Assembly: GCF_031157355.1 (NCBI RefSeq)
Contig: NZ_JAVIFT010000008.1
Span: 62,001 to 126,000 of the forward strand
DNA: 64,000 nt
Source: Hyphomicrobium sp. LHD-15
GTDB lineage: Bacteria > Pseudomonadota > Alphaproteobacteria > Rhizobiales > Hyphomicrobiaceae
Direction: 5' to 3'
The position numbers and the translations under genes are program-made. The number at the start of each line of letters is the position of its first letter. Position 1 is the stretch's first letter. Under the pieces are notes generated by a model, which was not told where the DNA came from, did not search any database, and worked only from the letters and a program-made list of their open reading frames with translations. Shown one piece after another: positions 1 to 8,789 of this stretch.

Positions 1-362
1 TTTTCGGCAATTCGTCCGTTTGGTGCATTGGATTCTGTACGCTGTCTCACCGAGAAAGCATCGTCAATTTCGTATCATCGTTCAATTCTCGCGAGCGGAA
101 AGAAGCGGCGCTCAGTCCAGTGATTTGATGTTTCAATCATATGATCATTTTAAACAATGATCATGTAACGTTGTTTTGTCATTCTTTGGCGAATCGGCAA
201 ATCGTTTCATTTTCGTGAATCTTGACCCGGCTCGCGGCATGTTATTTGACTGAAACAATTGAATATTTTTGTTGTCTGCGCGGATTGGTTGATTTATCAT
301 CTGTGGGCATCGTGTTTTTTGCGGTGATACGGCAGTCAAAATTTATACGGTAGAGCAACACC
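1..362. other. AT-rich intergenic leader upstream of the fimbrial operon
   Basis: No convincing gene is seen. The stretch is visibly richer in A+T than the rest of the window, especially from about 130 to 350, and it precedes the first fimbrial gene. It probably holds the operon promoter. The only clear structure is the inverted repeat listed separately at 141-164. Short frames on the minus strand here have no recognisable domain or good ribosome binding site. Confidence 0.6.
141..164. promoter_or_regulatory. Perfect inverted repeat, operator candidate
   Basis: Arms ATGATCATT (141-149) and AATGATCAT (156-164) are exact reverse complements around the six-base spacer TTTAAAC-like centre. It lies about 200 bp upstream of the SCPU pilin start in an AT-rich leader. 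The symmetry fits a dimeric regulator site; no run of T follows that would make it a terminator. The regulator is unknown. Confidence 0.4.
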
Positions 363-863
363 ATGAAGCGCATTGCTTTTCTGGTGCCGATGTTTGTTGT
401 TGTAATTGGGTATTGTGCTGCGTCCCGGGTTATGGCGGCGACCGACTCGGCAACTTTTCAAGTCACCATTGAAATTCAGGCCGCCTGCGAAATCGCGGCG
501 GCGAACAATCTCGACTTTGGAACACACGGCGTGCTTTCCGCTTCCATCGATGCGGCAACGACCGTCGATGTGCAGTGTTCCAACACGACTCCCTACTCTT
601 TGCGTTTGAGCCAGGGAACCGGGGTCGGCGCTTCGGTGGCTACGCGTCGCATGACGGGGCCGGGTGGCGCCACCATTGCCTACACTCTCTACAGAAATGC
701 CGGTCGCACGCTCGTGTGGGGCGATACGCCTGCGGTCGATGCGGTGGCTGGAGTGGGTAACGGATCGGTTCAAAGCTATCAGGTTTTCGGGCGTGTTCCG
801 GCGCAGACGACTCCCGTCCACGGCTCGTTCCTCGACACGGTTACGGCAACCATCGAATTTTGA
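363..863 (+). CDS. Spore coat U (SCPU) domain pilin, archaic fimbria
   Basis: A 166-residue exported protein: hydrophobic signal peptide at about residues 4-25, then one SCPU domain. Two cysteines (42 and 72) could form the disulfide usual in fimbrial subunits. SCPU proteins are the subunits of archaic chaperone-usher pili such as Acinetobacter Csu; they are secreted to the periplasm, folded by a chaperone and polymerised through an outer-membrane usher. Chaperone, usher and a second SCPU protein follow without gaps, so this is most likely the main or a minor pilin. Its C-terminal half resembles the second domain of the last operon gene (shared RHMTGP/RRMTGP and GRVPxQ motifs). The role as major subunit is inferred from first position in the operon. 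Confidence 0.85.
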   Translation: MKRIAFLVPMFVVVIGYCAASRVMAATDSATFQVTIEIQAACEIAAANNLDFGTHGVLSASIDAATTVDVQCSNTTPYSLRLSQGTGVGASVATRRMTGPGGATIAYTLYRNAGRTLVWGDTPAVDAVAGVGNGSVQSYQVFGRVPAQTTPVHGSFLDTVTATIEF

Positions 864-874
864 AGAGGCCAGAC

Positions 875-1612
875 ATGAAGGCCTTAAACTCATTTGCTCC
901 TCTCTTGATCGGTGCGGCCTTTGCCGTGGCGACCTGGTCTTCGGCTGCGGTTGGGGGCTCGCTTCGTGTCGCGCCGACGTCGCTGACATTCACTGCGCCG
1001 ACAAGCGCCGGGACGCTCACGCTACGCAACGACGGCGCAACGCCGATCAGCGTTCAGATGCGCCCGTTCGTATGGTCTCAATTCGATGGAGCGGACGAGC
1101 TTCAGGCGACGCGCGATGTGGTGGTCAGCCCGCCGATCGCGACGCTGGAGCCAGGGGTGGACTACGTCGTCCGCGTCGTACGCGTCGTCAAACGGCCGAT
1201 CGTCGGCGAGGAATCCTATCGCATCCTGATCGACCAATTGCCCGCTGTGGGGCTCGGACAAGGCAACGTGTCGCTGCTCATCCGGTATTCGGTGCCGGCG
1301 TTTTTCACGGCCCCGTCCGCGGCCCGCGCGGATGTGACGTGGAGCCTGAAATCGGATCGCAACGGCGTGCGGCTTTCGGCGGTCAATCAGGGCGACAGGA
1401 ATTTCAGGGTTGCCAATCTGAAGGCTCGCCTTCCGCAGGGGGTGACGCGCTCATTGCGCGACGGGCTCGTGGGCTATGTGCTCGGCCGTTCGGAGGTCGT
1501 TTGGCGGCTCCCAGGCAGCTTGCCCGCTCCGCTCGAAGGCGAGCTGGAACTCATGGGTGACAGTAGCGAAGGAAGCTTCGATGACACGGTTGTCGTCGGC
1601 AACGTGCGCTAG
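875..1612 (+). CDS. Periplasmic fimbrial chaperone (PapD/CsuC-like)
   Basis: 245 residues with a signal peptide (about 1-27) followed by a PapD-like immunoglobulin fold beginning 'SLRVAPTSLTF', typical of the G1/A1 edge of pilus chaperones. It would bind SCPU subunits in the periplasm and deliver them to the usher. I chose ATG 875, which has GAAGAGG just upstream; a TTG at 860 in the same frame overlaps the previous stop codon and is less likely. The gene starts 11 bp after the pilin stop and its 3' end overlaps the usher start by 32 bp, so translation is probably coupled. Confidence 0.85.
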   Translation: MKALNSFAPLLIGAAFAVATWSSAAVGGSLRVAPTSLTFTAPTSAGTLTLRNDGATPISVQMRPFVWSQFDGADELQATRDVVVSPPIATLEPGVDYVVRVVRVVKRPIVGEESYRILIDQLPAVGLGQGNVSLLIRYSVPAFFTAPSAARADVTWSLKSDRNGVRLSAVNQGDRNFRVANLKARLPQGVTRSLRDGLVGYVLGRSEVVWRLPGSLPAPLEGELELMGDSSEGSFDDTVVVGNVR

Positions 1613-4004
1613 TCTTGTATTGTTTTCCGCGCTGTCCATTTCAGTGGTCCAGGTTTGCTCGACGGGAGGGGCATGGGCTCGCGCGCCCGCAGGTCCGGCG
1701 CTGCCGCCCGGCGCGCACGGTGCGGGGCAAGACCTTTATCTCGACGTGATGATCAACGGTGCGCCGATCGGGCTCATAGCCGCGTTTCGGCAACGGCCGG
1801 ATGGCACGCTCGCCATCGCTCCCGACGAACTCGGCGAGATCGGGCTCAAGAGCCTGGGCGCGGGAGGATCGACAGATGGGATGGTCGACCTCGACCGGGT
1901 GCCGTGCCTTTCCTATCAATACGATTCTGTTCTGCAGCAGATCCGGATTGCAGCGGAGGATGGGTGCCGCAAAGCCCGCAGCTATTCCGCCGGCGCGAGG
2001 GAGAGGCTCGACGCCGAGATGGCGGATGCGCCGGGCTCGGGCGCAGTGCTCAACTATTCGGTGTTTGCCTCGTCCTACAGCGACCTCGACAACATTTGGG
2101 GGTTCAACGATCATCAGCCGACGCTTTCACTCGGGATCGACAGCTGGGCGTTCGGGCCGTGGGGCGTCTTTTCGCAGTCCGGGACTTTCACCACCAACAG
2201 TGCCGACCTCTACGACTCCGTGCGGCTCGATACGCGGTGGAGCTTTTCCGATCAGAGCACGCTGCTCACCTACAGTGCCGGCGACGTCGTGGGTGGCGGG
2301 TTGGCGTGGACGCGGCCGATCCGGCTTGCGGGCGTGCAGGTTCAACGCGATTTTGCGTTGCGCCCGGATCTCATCACCATGCCGGTGCCGACGCTTTCCG
2401 GCAGCGCGGCGGTGCCGTCCACCGTCGATGTCTATGCCAACAATGTTCGTGTGTTCTCGCAGCAAGTACCCGCCGGGCCGTTCGAGGTTTCGAACTTTCC
2501 GGTCATCACCGGCTCCGGCATGGCGCAGGTGGTGGTGCGCGACGCGCTCGGCCGGGATACGGTCACCAACGTTCCGTATTATGCGTCGTCGCAATTGCTC
2601 AAAGGGGGCCTTTACGATTTCTCGATCGAGGGCGGCCTTCCCCGTACCTATTACGGCACGCTTTCGAACAGCTACGACGACCGCGCGGCGCTGGTCGGGT
2701 CGCTGCGCTACGGGGTGTCGAATTCGGTCACGCTGGAAGGCCACGCCGAGGGTTCGGGCGAACTCGTCAACGGCGGCGTGGGGCTGGTCGGCAGTCTCGC
2801 TTCCGTGGGGCTCGTATCCGCGGCCCTGGCCGGCAGCAAGACGGATGACGGAGCGGGCGCGCTGCTTTCCGGAGGTCTCGAATTCCGGCACGGCATGATG
2901 GCATTCAATCTGCGTGGCCAGTACACGCTCGGCGACTATGCCGACCTTGCTAGCGTGACGGCACCCCGGCACGGATCCGCGAACTTCCCGGATTTCGGAT
3001 TGCCGGATCGACTCGTGCAGGCGGTGTTCTCGTTCGTGCTGCCGTTCGATCCCTCGACATTCACGCTGAGCTATACCGAGCTTTCGTCGCGGGATTTCAA
3101 CCACAGCATCATCGGTGCTTCGCTATCTCGAACCGTGTTTTCCGATTGCTCGCTGATCGTCTCGGCGGCCTTCGACGTCGCGAACAGCGAAACCGGCCTC
3201 ATCTACGTCGGGCTCTCGCGGCCGCTCGCGCCAGGCTTGTCGTCCAATGTCAGTGCGTCGGCCAACGGCAATGACACGGTAGCCGGCGTCGATCTCGTGA
3301 AGTCCGAGCGGATGGAACCGGGTAGCTACGGCTGGCGCCTGAGGGAGCGCGAAGGTTCGGCTCCCGAGCGAATGGCGGCGGCGAGCTATCGTGGCGAGGT
3401 CGGTCGCGTGGAAGGACGCGTGCAGCAGTTCGGGGACGCGGTGTCGCTCAGTGGGCAGGTCGAAGGCGCGATCGCCGTGGCCGATGGCAGCTTCTTCCTG
3501 GCGCCGACGATCAGCAACGCATTCGCGGTGGCCGATACGGGCATGGCCGACACGGAGGTGTTTCTGGAAAACAGGCCGGTCGGGCGGACGAACAGCAAAG
3601 GGCAGCTGCTGGTTACCAATCTCAACGCGTATCAGGGCAATGCGATTTCAATTGATCCGCGCTCGCTCCCGCTCGATGCCGATATTCCCCAAACGAAGAC
3701 CGTCGTGGTTCCGGGCGCGCGCCAGGGGTCGACGGTGCGTTTCGGGATCACGGCTTCGGCGCCTTCGGCGCTCATCGTCATGACGGATGGAGGCGGAAAG
3801 GCTCTTCCGGCAGGCTCGAAAGTGACGCTTGCGGGCCAGGATGAGCCGTTCGTGATGGGCTACGACGGAGAAGTGTATCTGCGCGGGCTTCAACAGGCCA
3901 ATACTGCGGTCGTCAGTCTCGCCAGCGGCGGAACATGCAGTGCGGCGTTCGCTTTCGAGCGCGTGGCCGGCGAGCAGGTCGTGATTCCAGCGGTGTGCCA
4001 ATGA
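1581..4004 (+). CDS. Outer-membrane fimbrial usher (FimD/PapC family, CsuD-like)
   Basis: 807 residues. After a signal peptide (about 1-33) comes an N-terminal usher domain ('QDLYLDVMINGAPIGL'), a long beta-barrel pore region with the plug, and a C-terminal domain ending in Cys-Gln ('VVIPAVCQ'). Ushers form the outer-membrane channel that receives chaperone-subunit complexes and assembles the pilus. The start is ATG 1581 with GAAGGA upstream; the frame is open further 5' inside the chaperone gene, but that extension is not signal-peptide-like. The stop overlaps the next start as ATGA, indicating translational coupling. Length is typical of archaic ushers. Confidence 0.9.
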   Translation: MTRLSSATCASLVLFSALSISVVQVCSTGGAWARAPAGPALPPGAHGAGQDLYLDVMINGAPIGLIAAFRQRPDGTLAIAPDELGEIGLKSLGAGGSTDGMVDLDRVPCLSYQYDSVLQQIRIAAEDGCRKARSYSAGARERLDAEMADAPGSGAVLNYSVFASSYSDLDNIWGFNDHQPTLSLGIDSWAFGPWGVFSQSGTFTTNSADLYDSVRLDTRWSFSDQSTLLTYSAGDVVGGGLAWTRPIRLAGVQVQRDFALRPDLITMPVPTLSGSAAVPSTVDVYANNVRVFSQQVPAGPFEVSNFPVITGSGMAQVVVRDALGRDTVTNVPYYASSQLLKGGLYDFSIEGGLPRTYYGTLSNSYDDRAALVGSLRYGVSNSVTLEGHAEGSGELVNGGVGLVGSLASVGLVSAALAGSKTDDGAGALLSGGLEFRHGMMAFNLRGQYTLGDYADLASVTAPRHGSANFPDFGLPDRLVQAVFSFVLPFDPSTFTLSYTELSSRDFNHSIIGASLSRTVFSDCSLIVSAAFDVANSETGLIYVGLSRPLAPGLSSNVSASANGNDTVAGVDLVKSERMEPGSYGWRLREREGSAPERMAAASYRGEVGRVEGRVQQFGDAVSLSGQVEGAIAVADGSFFLAPTISNAFAVADTGMADTEVFLENRPVGRTNSKGQLLVTNLNAYQGNAISIDPRSLPLDADIPQTKTVVVPGARQGSTVRFGITASAPSALIVMTDGGGKALPAGSKVTLAGQDEPFVMGYDGEVYLRGLQQANTAVVSLASGGTCSAAFAFERVAGEQVVIPAVCQ

Positions 4005-4942
4005 GAATGCTCGCCCTTCTTCTCGCGGCTTTCGTTCTCTGGTTACCCTGTTCAGGGGCGCGGGCGCAAAGCTGCACGTTTACGATCGGAGACGTGGATT
4101 TCGGCGCCGTCGATGTTCTTTCGGGCGGGCAGGTTTCGCTGGGGACGTCGCTGCACATTTCCTGTAGTGGGCTCTCGCTGAATACGGTGAGGGTCTGTGC
4201 CAGCATCGGCTCGGGGAGCGGCGGAGCCGTCTCGGGTGCGCGTCGTCTTTTGGGGGCGAGCGGGACGCTCGACTACCAGCTCTATTCCAGCGGCACGACG
4301 GTTTGGGGGTCCAACTACTGGGGGCTGCCCGGGGCGCCTCCGACGATTGATGTTCCGTTAAATCTCGGCGGATCGGGTAGCGCGAACGTGCCGATCACCG
4401 TCACGCTGTTCGGCGCGCAGCAGACGGCGCATGTCGGGGCGTATCAATCAAACTTCACGGCTTCCGACAACCGGTTCGTTTACGGATACACGTTTCTCGG
4501 CATCGTCGGTTGCCATCTCATTCCAGTTCTTCCGCAACTCGGCTCGACGACTTTCAAGGTCCAGGCGCACATCGACAACACGTGTCATGTGACGGCTCAG
4601 GACATCGATTTCGGGACGCGGGGTATTCTTTCGAGCAATGTCGACGCGACGGGGGAAGTTTCGGTTCGCTGTACGAACGGGACGCCCTATTCGATCGGAT
4701 TGAACGGCGGGCTTGCTGCCGCGCCTCCGACCGCGCGGCATATGACGGGGCCGGCGACCATTCTCTATGGAATTTATAGGGACGCGGCGCGGACGCAGGC
4801 GTGGGGCAATACGGTCGGAACCACTATGGCCGGGAACGGAAGCGGGCTTTCGCAACCGCTGACGACATATGGACGGGTTCCGCCGCAGGCTGCCGCGCCC
4901 GGCACCTATACCGACAGCGTGATCGCGACGGTGACGTATTGA
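4001..4942 (+). CDS. Tandem spore coat U domain protein, likely fimbrial tip subunit
   Basis: 313 residues: signal peptide (about 1-21, 'LLLAAFVLWLPCSGARAQ'), then two SCPU domains, at about 22-165 and 185-313. In Csu-type systems the last operon gene encodes a two-domain tip adhesin whose C-terminal domain is the pilin domain, so a tip role is the natural inference. The second domain is close in sequence to the single-domain pilin at 363-863. The start ATG 4001 overlaps the usher stop by four bases (ATGA); an alternative ATG six bases later would only trim two residues. No terminator is evident before convergent aroC. Confidence 0.82.
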   Translation: MRMLALLLAAFVLWLPCSGARAQSCTFTIGDVDFGAVDVLSGGQVSLGTSLHISCSGLSLNTVRVCASIGSGSGGAVSGARRLLGASGTLDYQLYSSGTTVWGSNYWGLPGAPPTIDVPLNLGGSGSANVPITVTLFGAQQTAHVGAYQSNFTASDNRFVYGYTFLGIVGCHLIPVLPQLGSTTFKVQAHIDNTCHVTAQDIDFGTRGILSSNVDATGEVSVRCTNGTPYSIGLNGGLAAAPPTARHMTGPATILYGIYRDAARTQAWGNTVGTTMAGNGSGLSQPLTTYGRVPPQAAAPGTYTDSVIATVTY

Positions 4943-4966
4943 GCGGCCGAAGTGTTGTTTGTCGCT

Positions 4967-6055
4967 TTAGCCGCGCTGGGCGCGATGGCGGAGCAGGTGA
5001 TCGGCCAGCACCAGCGCCATCATCGCTTCGCCGACGGGGACTGCGCGGATGCCAACGCAGGGATCGTGGCGGCCCTTGGTGATGATTTCGGTCTCGTGGC
5101 CTTGTGAGTCGATGGTCTGGCGCGGGGTCAGGATCGACGAGGTCGGTTTCACGGCGAAGCGACACACCACGGGCTGGCCGGTCGAGATGCCACCGAGGAT
5201 GCCGCCGGCGTTGTTCGACAGGAAGCGCGGCTTGCCGTCCGGGCCGATACGGATCTCATCGGCGTTGGCTTCGCCGGACAGCTCGGCTGCGGACATGCCG
5301 GCGCCGATCTCGACGCCCTTCACCGCGTTGATGCTCATCATGGCGGAGGCAAGATCCTGATCGAGCTTACCGTAGAGCGGCGCGCCGAGCCCGGCGGCGA
5401 CGCCCTCGGCAACCACCTCGATGATGGCGCCGACCGACGACCCGTTCTTGCGCACGCCGTCGAGATAGTGCGTCCACTCCGGCACCATGCCCGGATCGGG
5501 GCAGAAGAACGGATTGCTGTCTACGGTCTCCCAGTCCCAGCGGGACCGATCGACTTTCAGTTCGCCGACCTGCACCAATGCGCCGCGGATGACGACGTCG
5601 GGGCCGAGCACTTTTCTCGCAACGGCGCCAGCGGCCACACGCATCGCCGTTTCGCGCGCGGACGAGCGCCCGCCGCCGCGATAGTCCCGGATGCCGTACT
5701 TGGTCCAGTAGGTGATATCGGCATGGCCGGGGCGAAACGCATCCTTGATCTCGCCGTAGTCCTTGCTGCGCTGATCGGTGTTGTGGATCAGGAGCGAGAT
5801 GGGCGTACCGGTGGTGACCTGCTGGCCTTCGGCGTTCGGAAACACGCCCGACAGGATCTCGACCGCATCGGCTTCGCGGCGCTGGGTCGTGAAGCGGGAT
5901 TGGCCGGGCTTGCGGCGGTCCAGGTGGACCTGGATCTCTTCGGCCGTCAGCGGCAATCCAGGGGGGCAACCGTCGACCACGCACCCGATGGAAGGCCCGT
6001 GGCTCTCGCCCCAGGTGGTTATGCGGAAAAGATGGCCGAAGGTGTTGTGTGACAT
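4967..6055 (-). CDS. aroC: Chorismate synthase
   Basis: 362 residues, the family's usual length. It converts 5-enolpyruvylshikimate-3-phosphate to chorismate with reduced FMN as cofactor, the last step of the shikimate pathway in the cytoplasm. Visible family signatures are '[19 protein letters not shown]' near the N-terminus, '[18 protein letters not shown]' near residue 130, and '[19 protein letters not shown]' near the C-terminus. It is convergent with the fimbrial operon (24 bp apart) and is the first minus-strand gene; its upstream neighbour is the structured RNA locus at 6249-6467 on the other strand. Confidence 0.97.
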   Translation of the reverse strand: MSHNTFGHLFRITTWGESHGPSIGCVVDGCPPGLPLTAEEIQVHLDRRKPGQSRFTTQRREADAVEILSGVFPNAEGQQVTTGTPISLLIHNTDQRSKDYGEIKDAFRPGHADITYWTKYGIRDYRGGGRSSARETAMRVAAGAVARKVLGPDVVIRGALVQVGELKVDRSRWDWETVDSNPFFCPDPGMVPEWTHYLDGVRKNGSSVGAIIEVVAEGVAAGLGAPLYGKLDQDLASAMMSINAVKGVEIGAGMSAAELSGEANADEIRIGPDGKPRFLSNNAGGILGGISTGQPVVCRFAVKPTSSILTPRQTIDSQGHETEIITKGRHDPCVGIRAVPVGEAMMALVLADHLLRHRAQRG

Positions 6056-6283
6056 GGAAGCCGCGGTTGAGGTCGGTGCGCCGTGGGATCGACGGCCGCC
6101 TTTTGACGATTCAATCAGATAGCATCGGCAACTTTTCCCGACGCAGAATACCTTGATCTCTCATAAGAGGCGGGGGCGTTGGGGGCAAGGGGACGCGACC
6201 TATCGGTTTTGGTTTGCATGCGCCCGCGACGCAGTTAATCAGGCAGAGTGCCTGCGTGTTGCACGCCTTTGAAAGGAGGCAGC

Positions 6284-6346
6284 ATGTGGCGTGTCGGGAG
6301 CGCTCGGCTTGGCCGAGATCAGCGCTCTCTGTACGTTGATTTGTGA
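6284..6346 (+). CDS. Possible 20-residue small protein
   Basis: A short frame, M-W-R-V-G-S-A-R-L-G..., beginning at ATG 6284 with a near-perfect AAGGAGG four bases upstream and ending at TGA 6346. It contains one Trp, one Tyr, several Arg and no membrane segment. The good ribosome-binding site is itself partly enclosed by an RNA helix. It could be a leader peptide, a dual-function RNA peptide, or chance. No homologue is known to me. Confidence 0.3.
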   Translation: MWRVGSARLGRDQRSLYVDL

Positions 6347-6432
6347 GTGTTTCCTGCGTTTAGCGGATGGCTCTTTACGGTCTGAGCAACCGTGGTCGAG
6401 GTATCTGCCCTTATGTTCATTTGCATAGAAGG

Positions 6433-6467
6433 GAGCTGGAGCGCCGCTGCTCTGGCTCTCTTTTTTT
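6433..6467 (+). terminator. Intrinsic terminator
   Basis: GAGCTGGAGC (6433-6442) pairs with GCTCTGGCTC (6449-6458), ten base pairs with two G-T pairs, followed within two bases by a run of T. It points rightward and there is no annotated plus-strand gene upstream before the fimbrial operon, which supports an independent transcript ending here. Confidence 0.7.
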
Positions 6468-6494
6468 ATGAGCCGGCGTCTGCGAGCAGATGGC

Positions 6495-7082
6495 TCATAA
6501 CCAGCGCATGGCGCCGCCGGACAGGATCAGCACGCGATCCTGCGGGCATTCGAGCTCCGGTATCAGTTCCGGCGCGAGGCCGAGCAGGTGGGCTTGCAGG
6601 CAGCGCGAGACGCCGCCGTGGGAGACGACAACGCAGTCCTGCCGGATCGCACCGCTCCAGAGCTTCACCCGGGCCAGGAGATCGGCGTAGCTTTCGCCGT
6701 TTTCGGGACGCCAGCGGAATGGATCCTGGCTGCGGGCGGCAAAGCCGTCGGGATCGTGCTCGGCGAGGTCATCCTGCAGGGTTCCCTCCCAGGCGCCGTA
6801 GGACAGCTCCATCAGCCTTGGATCGATGTCGTAGCGGTCGGCGGGGAGCCCAAGCTCCCGGCGCACGATCTGCATCGTCTCGCGCGTGCGGCCGAGCGGG
6901 CTCGCCACGAAAGTCGCTTCGGCGATGGACGGCAAAAAAACCCGCAGCGCGAGGCCGTTGCGCTGGGCCTGGGTACGGCCGGTCTCGTTGAGGGGAACGT
7001 CCTGCTGGCCCTGGTAACGCCGGTCCCGGTTCCAGTCGGTCTCGCCGTGGCGAATGAAATAGATCGTCGGGTGGTCCGGCAT
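6495..7082 (-). CDS. Histidine phosphatase family protein (phosphoglycerate mutase-like)
   Basis: 195 residues. The catalytic 'RHGETDWN' motif lies at about 11-18 and the second catalytic histidine in 'VVSHGGVSR' at about 160, both diagnostic of the branch-1 histidine phosphatase superfamily. The protein forms a phosphohistidine intermediate; the substrate cannot be read from sequence, and members range from phosphoglycerate mutase to cobalamin or sugar phosphate phosphatases. The short length argues against a true glycolytic mutase. It lies 53 bp downstream of fabI on the same strand, probably in one transcript. Confidence 0.85.
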   Translation of the reverse strand: MPDHPTIYFIRHGETDWNRDRRYQGQQDVPLNETGRTQAQRNGLALRVFLPSIAEATFVASPLGRTRETMQIVRRELGLPADRYDIDPRLMELSYGAWEGTLQDDLAEHDPDGFAARSQDPFRWRPENGESYADLLARVKLWSGAIRQDCVVVSHGGVSRCLQAHLLGLAPELIPELECPQDRVLILSGGAMRWL

Positions 7083-7134
7083 GGGATGATCTTGGCATCG
7101 ACGCGGGCAAGATCAGGCCGATCTCGCCCCGGGT

Positions 7135-7983
7135 TCAGCCCTCGCTCTTGACGACCGAGATGTCGGGTGCGTCCTCGTTTTTCATGCCCTGGACGTGATA
7201 GCCGGCGTCCACATGATGGACCTCGCCGGTCACGCCCTTGGAAAGGTCGGACAGGAGATAGACACCTGCGCCGCCGACGTCCTCGATGGTGACGGTCCGG
7301 CGCAGGGGCGAATTGTACTCGTTCCACTTGAGAATATAGCGGAAGTCCGAGATGCCGGCGGCGGCCAAGGTCTTGATCGGGCCTGCCGAGATGGCGTTGA
7401 CGCGGATCGCGTTCTTGCCAAGGTCGGCGGCGAGGTAACGCACGGACGCTTCGAGAGCGGCCTTGGCGACACCCATCACGTTGTAGTGCGGCATCACCTT
7501 CTCGGCACCGTAGTAGGTGAGGGTGATGATGGAACCGCCGTCGGTCATGAGCTTCTCGGCGCGCTGGGCGAGCGCGGTCAGCGAGAAGCACGAGACCAGC
7601 ATGGTCTGGGTGAAATTTGCTTCGGTGGTGTCGACGTAGCGGCCGTCGAGCTCGTTCTTGTCGGAGAATGCGATGGCGTGGACGAGGAAGTCGAGCTTGC
7701 CCCAGACGCGGGAGAGCTCGGCGAACAGCGCGTCGACGGAGGCCTTGTCGGAGACGTCGCACGGCAGCACGACCTTCGAGCCAAGCTCGGCGGCGAGCGG
7801 CTCAACCCGCTTTTTGAGGGCGTCGCCCTGATAGGTGAGTGCGATCTCGGCGCCCTGGGCGACGGCGGCTTTCGCGATGCCCCACGCGATCGAACGGTTG
7901 TTCGCGACCCCCATGATGAGGCCGCGCTTCCCGGCCATCAGAGTGCCGGTAAGCGTTTCAACGTCCGGCGCCTTTTCCGTCAT
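7135..7983 (-). CDS. fabI: Enoyl-[acyl-carrier-protein] reductase (NADH)
   Basis: 282 residues; short-chain dehydrogenase fold. It reduces trans-2-enoyl-ACP in the last step of each fatty acid elongation cycle. FabI hallmarks are the nucleotide-binding segment 'GVANNRSIAWGIA' and the active-site stretch 'YYGAEKVMPHYNVMGVAKA' with the YX6K-type Tyr and Lys. The N-terminus extends about 15 residues beyond E. coli FabI. The histidine phosphatase gene follows at 53 bp. The 217 bp upstream of the start contain no further gene. Confidence 0.96.
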   Translation of the reverse strand: MTEKAPDVETLTGTLMAGKRGLIMGVANNRSIAWGIAKAAVAQGAEIALTYQGDALKKRVEPLAAELGSKVVLPCDVSDKASVDALFAELSRVWGKLDFLVHAIAFSDKNELDGRYVDTTEANFTQTMLVSCFSLTALAQRAEKLMTDGGSIITLTYYGAEKVMPHYNVMGVAKAALEASVRYLAADLGKNAIRVNAISAGPIKTLAAAGISDFRYILKWNEYNSPLRRTVTIEDVGGAGVYLLSDLSKGVTGEVHHVDAGYHVQGMKNEDAPDISVVKSEG

Positions 7984-8200
7984 GTGCTCGCGTTCCCTTA
8001 GTCTCTCAAATTTGCGCGCATCCTACACAAAAGGGGATGCGGGTCCAGATGGCGACTGCAGCGCGCCCACCGGGATGATCGCCGCATGCACAAATACCGC
8101 CCGGGGACTGTGATCTCCTCGGGCGGAAATTAGGTAAATTCTCGATGTTTCAGAGTCTTAGATTTGGCTTTCGGCGCGGTTAGACCTTGGTAGTCTGTGC

Positions 8201-8713
8201 TTAACCTTCGAGCACCCAGCGGCGGTCCGGGCTCCGGCAGGCGATTCCCTCGGCGGTGCGGGTCTTGAAGCCGGTGGTCAGCAGCACGACCACGTGGCGG
8301 CACAGGTTGCCCTTGGCGTTGCGGAACGAGGCGGTTGGGCGGACGATGCCGGACAGCTTGCCGTTGGCACGGCGCCAGACGAACGGGGTCCCGTCGTCCA
8401 TGCGCGACAGGCCCATCTGGATGCTTTCTAGGGCTGCGACCTCGTCAGCTTCGTCGAGGCCGTACATCTTGAGCTCGGCGAACTTCGGGCGCGCCGACTT
8501 CTTGCTCGCGTCGGGGCAACTGCAACGGCTCTCCTCGGAAGAAGCCGAGCCGGGATCGGCCCTCACATCCGAAAGAAAAACCGAAGCCACAAGCAACACC
8601 CCAGTTGCGGCGGCAAGGATCCAAGTCTCCAATACGGGGACGTGACGCATGACAGACCAACTCCAGGACACAACGAACAAATCCGGACGGCTCAAACAGG
8701 CCGACCGGTTCAT
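8201..8713 (-). CDS. Secreted or membrane-anchored protein of unknown function
   Basis: 170 residues. A hydrophobic segment at about residues 28-50 acts as a late signal or anchor and is followed by a Ser/Cys-rich stretch ('SSEESRCSCPDASKK'). The C-terminal half carries 'FVWRRANGKLSGIVRPT', 'CRHVVV' and 'RTAEGIACRSPDRRWVLEG'. This pattern resembles the C-terminal segment of RT0821/Lpp0805-type surface proteins, in which the conserved Cys residues end a small beta domain; the resemblance is from memory and weak. Start 8713 is supported by GAGGGA nine bases upstream; an internal Met at 22 is an alternative nearer the hydrophobic segment. It is divergent from pdxH with 76 bp between. Confidence 0.6.
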   Translation of the reverse strand: MNRSACLSRPDLFVVSWSWSVMRHVPVLETWILAAATGVLLVASVFLSDVRADPGSASSEESRCSCPDASKKSARPKFAELKMYGLDEADEVAALESIQMGLSRMDDGTPFVWRRANGKLSGIVRPTASFRNAKGNLCRHVVVLLTTGFKTRTAEGIACRSPDRRWVLEG

Positions 8714-8789
8714 TGTGGTCCCTCAGGGTTAAAAGGTGCTAAAGGAGCGTCCCGAATTTGATGGGTAGCAACCAACAGGCAGCAGTGAC

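Larger units (their letters stand above)
6249..6467 (+). ncRNA. Candidate structured small RNA with its own terminator
   Basis: This stretch lies in a 440-bp gap with no long gene. It contains, in order: TGCCT (6249-6253) pairing with AGGCA (6277-6281) around an inner GCGTG-TTG-CACGC hairpin; an AAGGAGG ribosome-binding sequence inside that fold; a 20-codon reading frame (6284-6346); a strong hairpin inside it (GAGCGCT/AGCGCTC arms enclosing CTCGGC/GCCGAG); and a convincing intrinsic terminator at 6433-6467. The next plus-strand gene is over 2 kb away (pdxH), so this is unlikely to be a simple leader. The 5' end is not determined. I do not recognise an Rfam family. Confidence 0.4.

Noticed and set aside
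1476-1580. Longer N-terminus of the usher gene
   Set aside because: The extension lies inside the chaperone gene and lacks a signal peptide; ATG 1581 gives a proper signal and has GAAGGA upstream.
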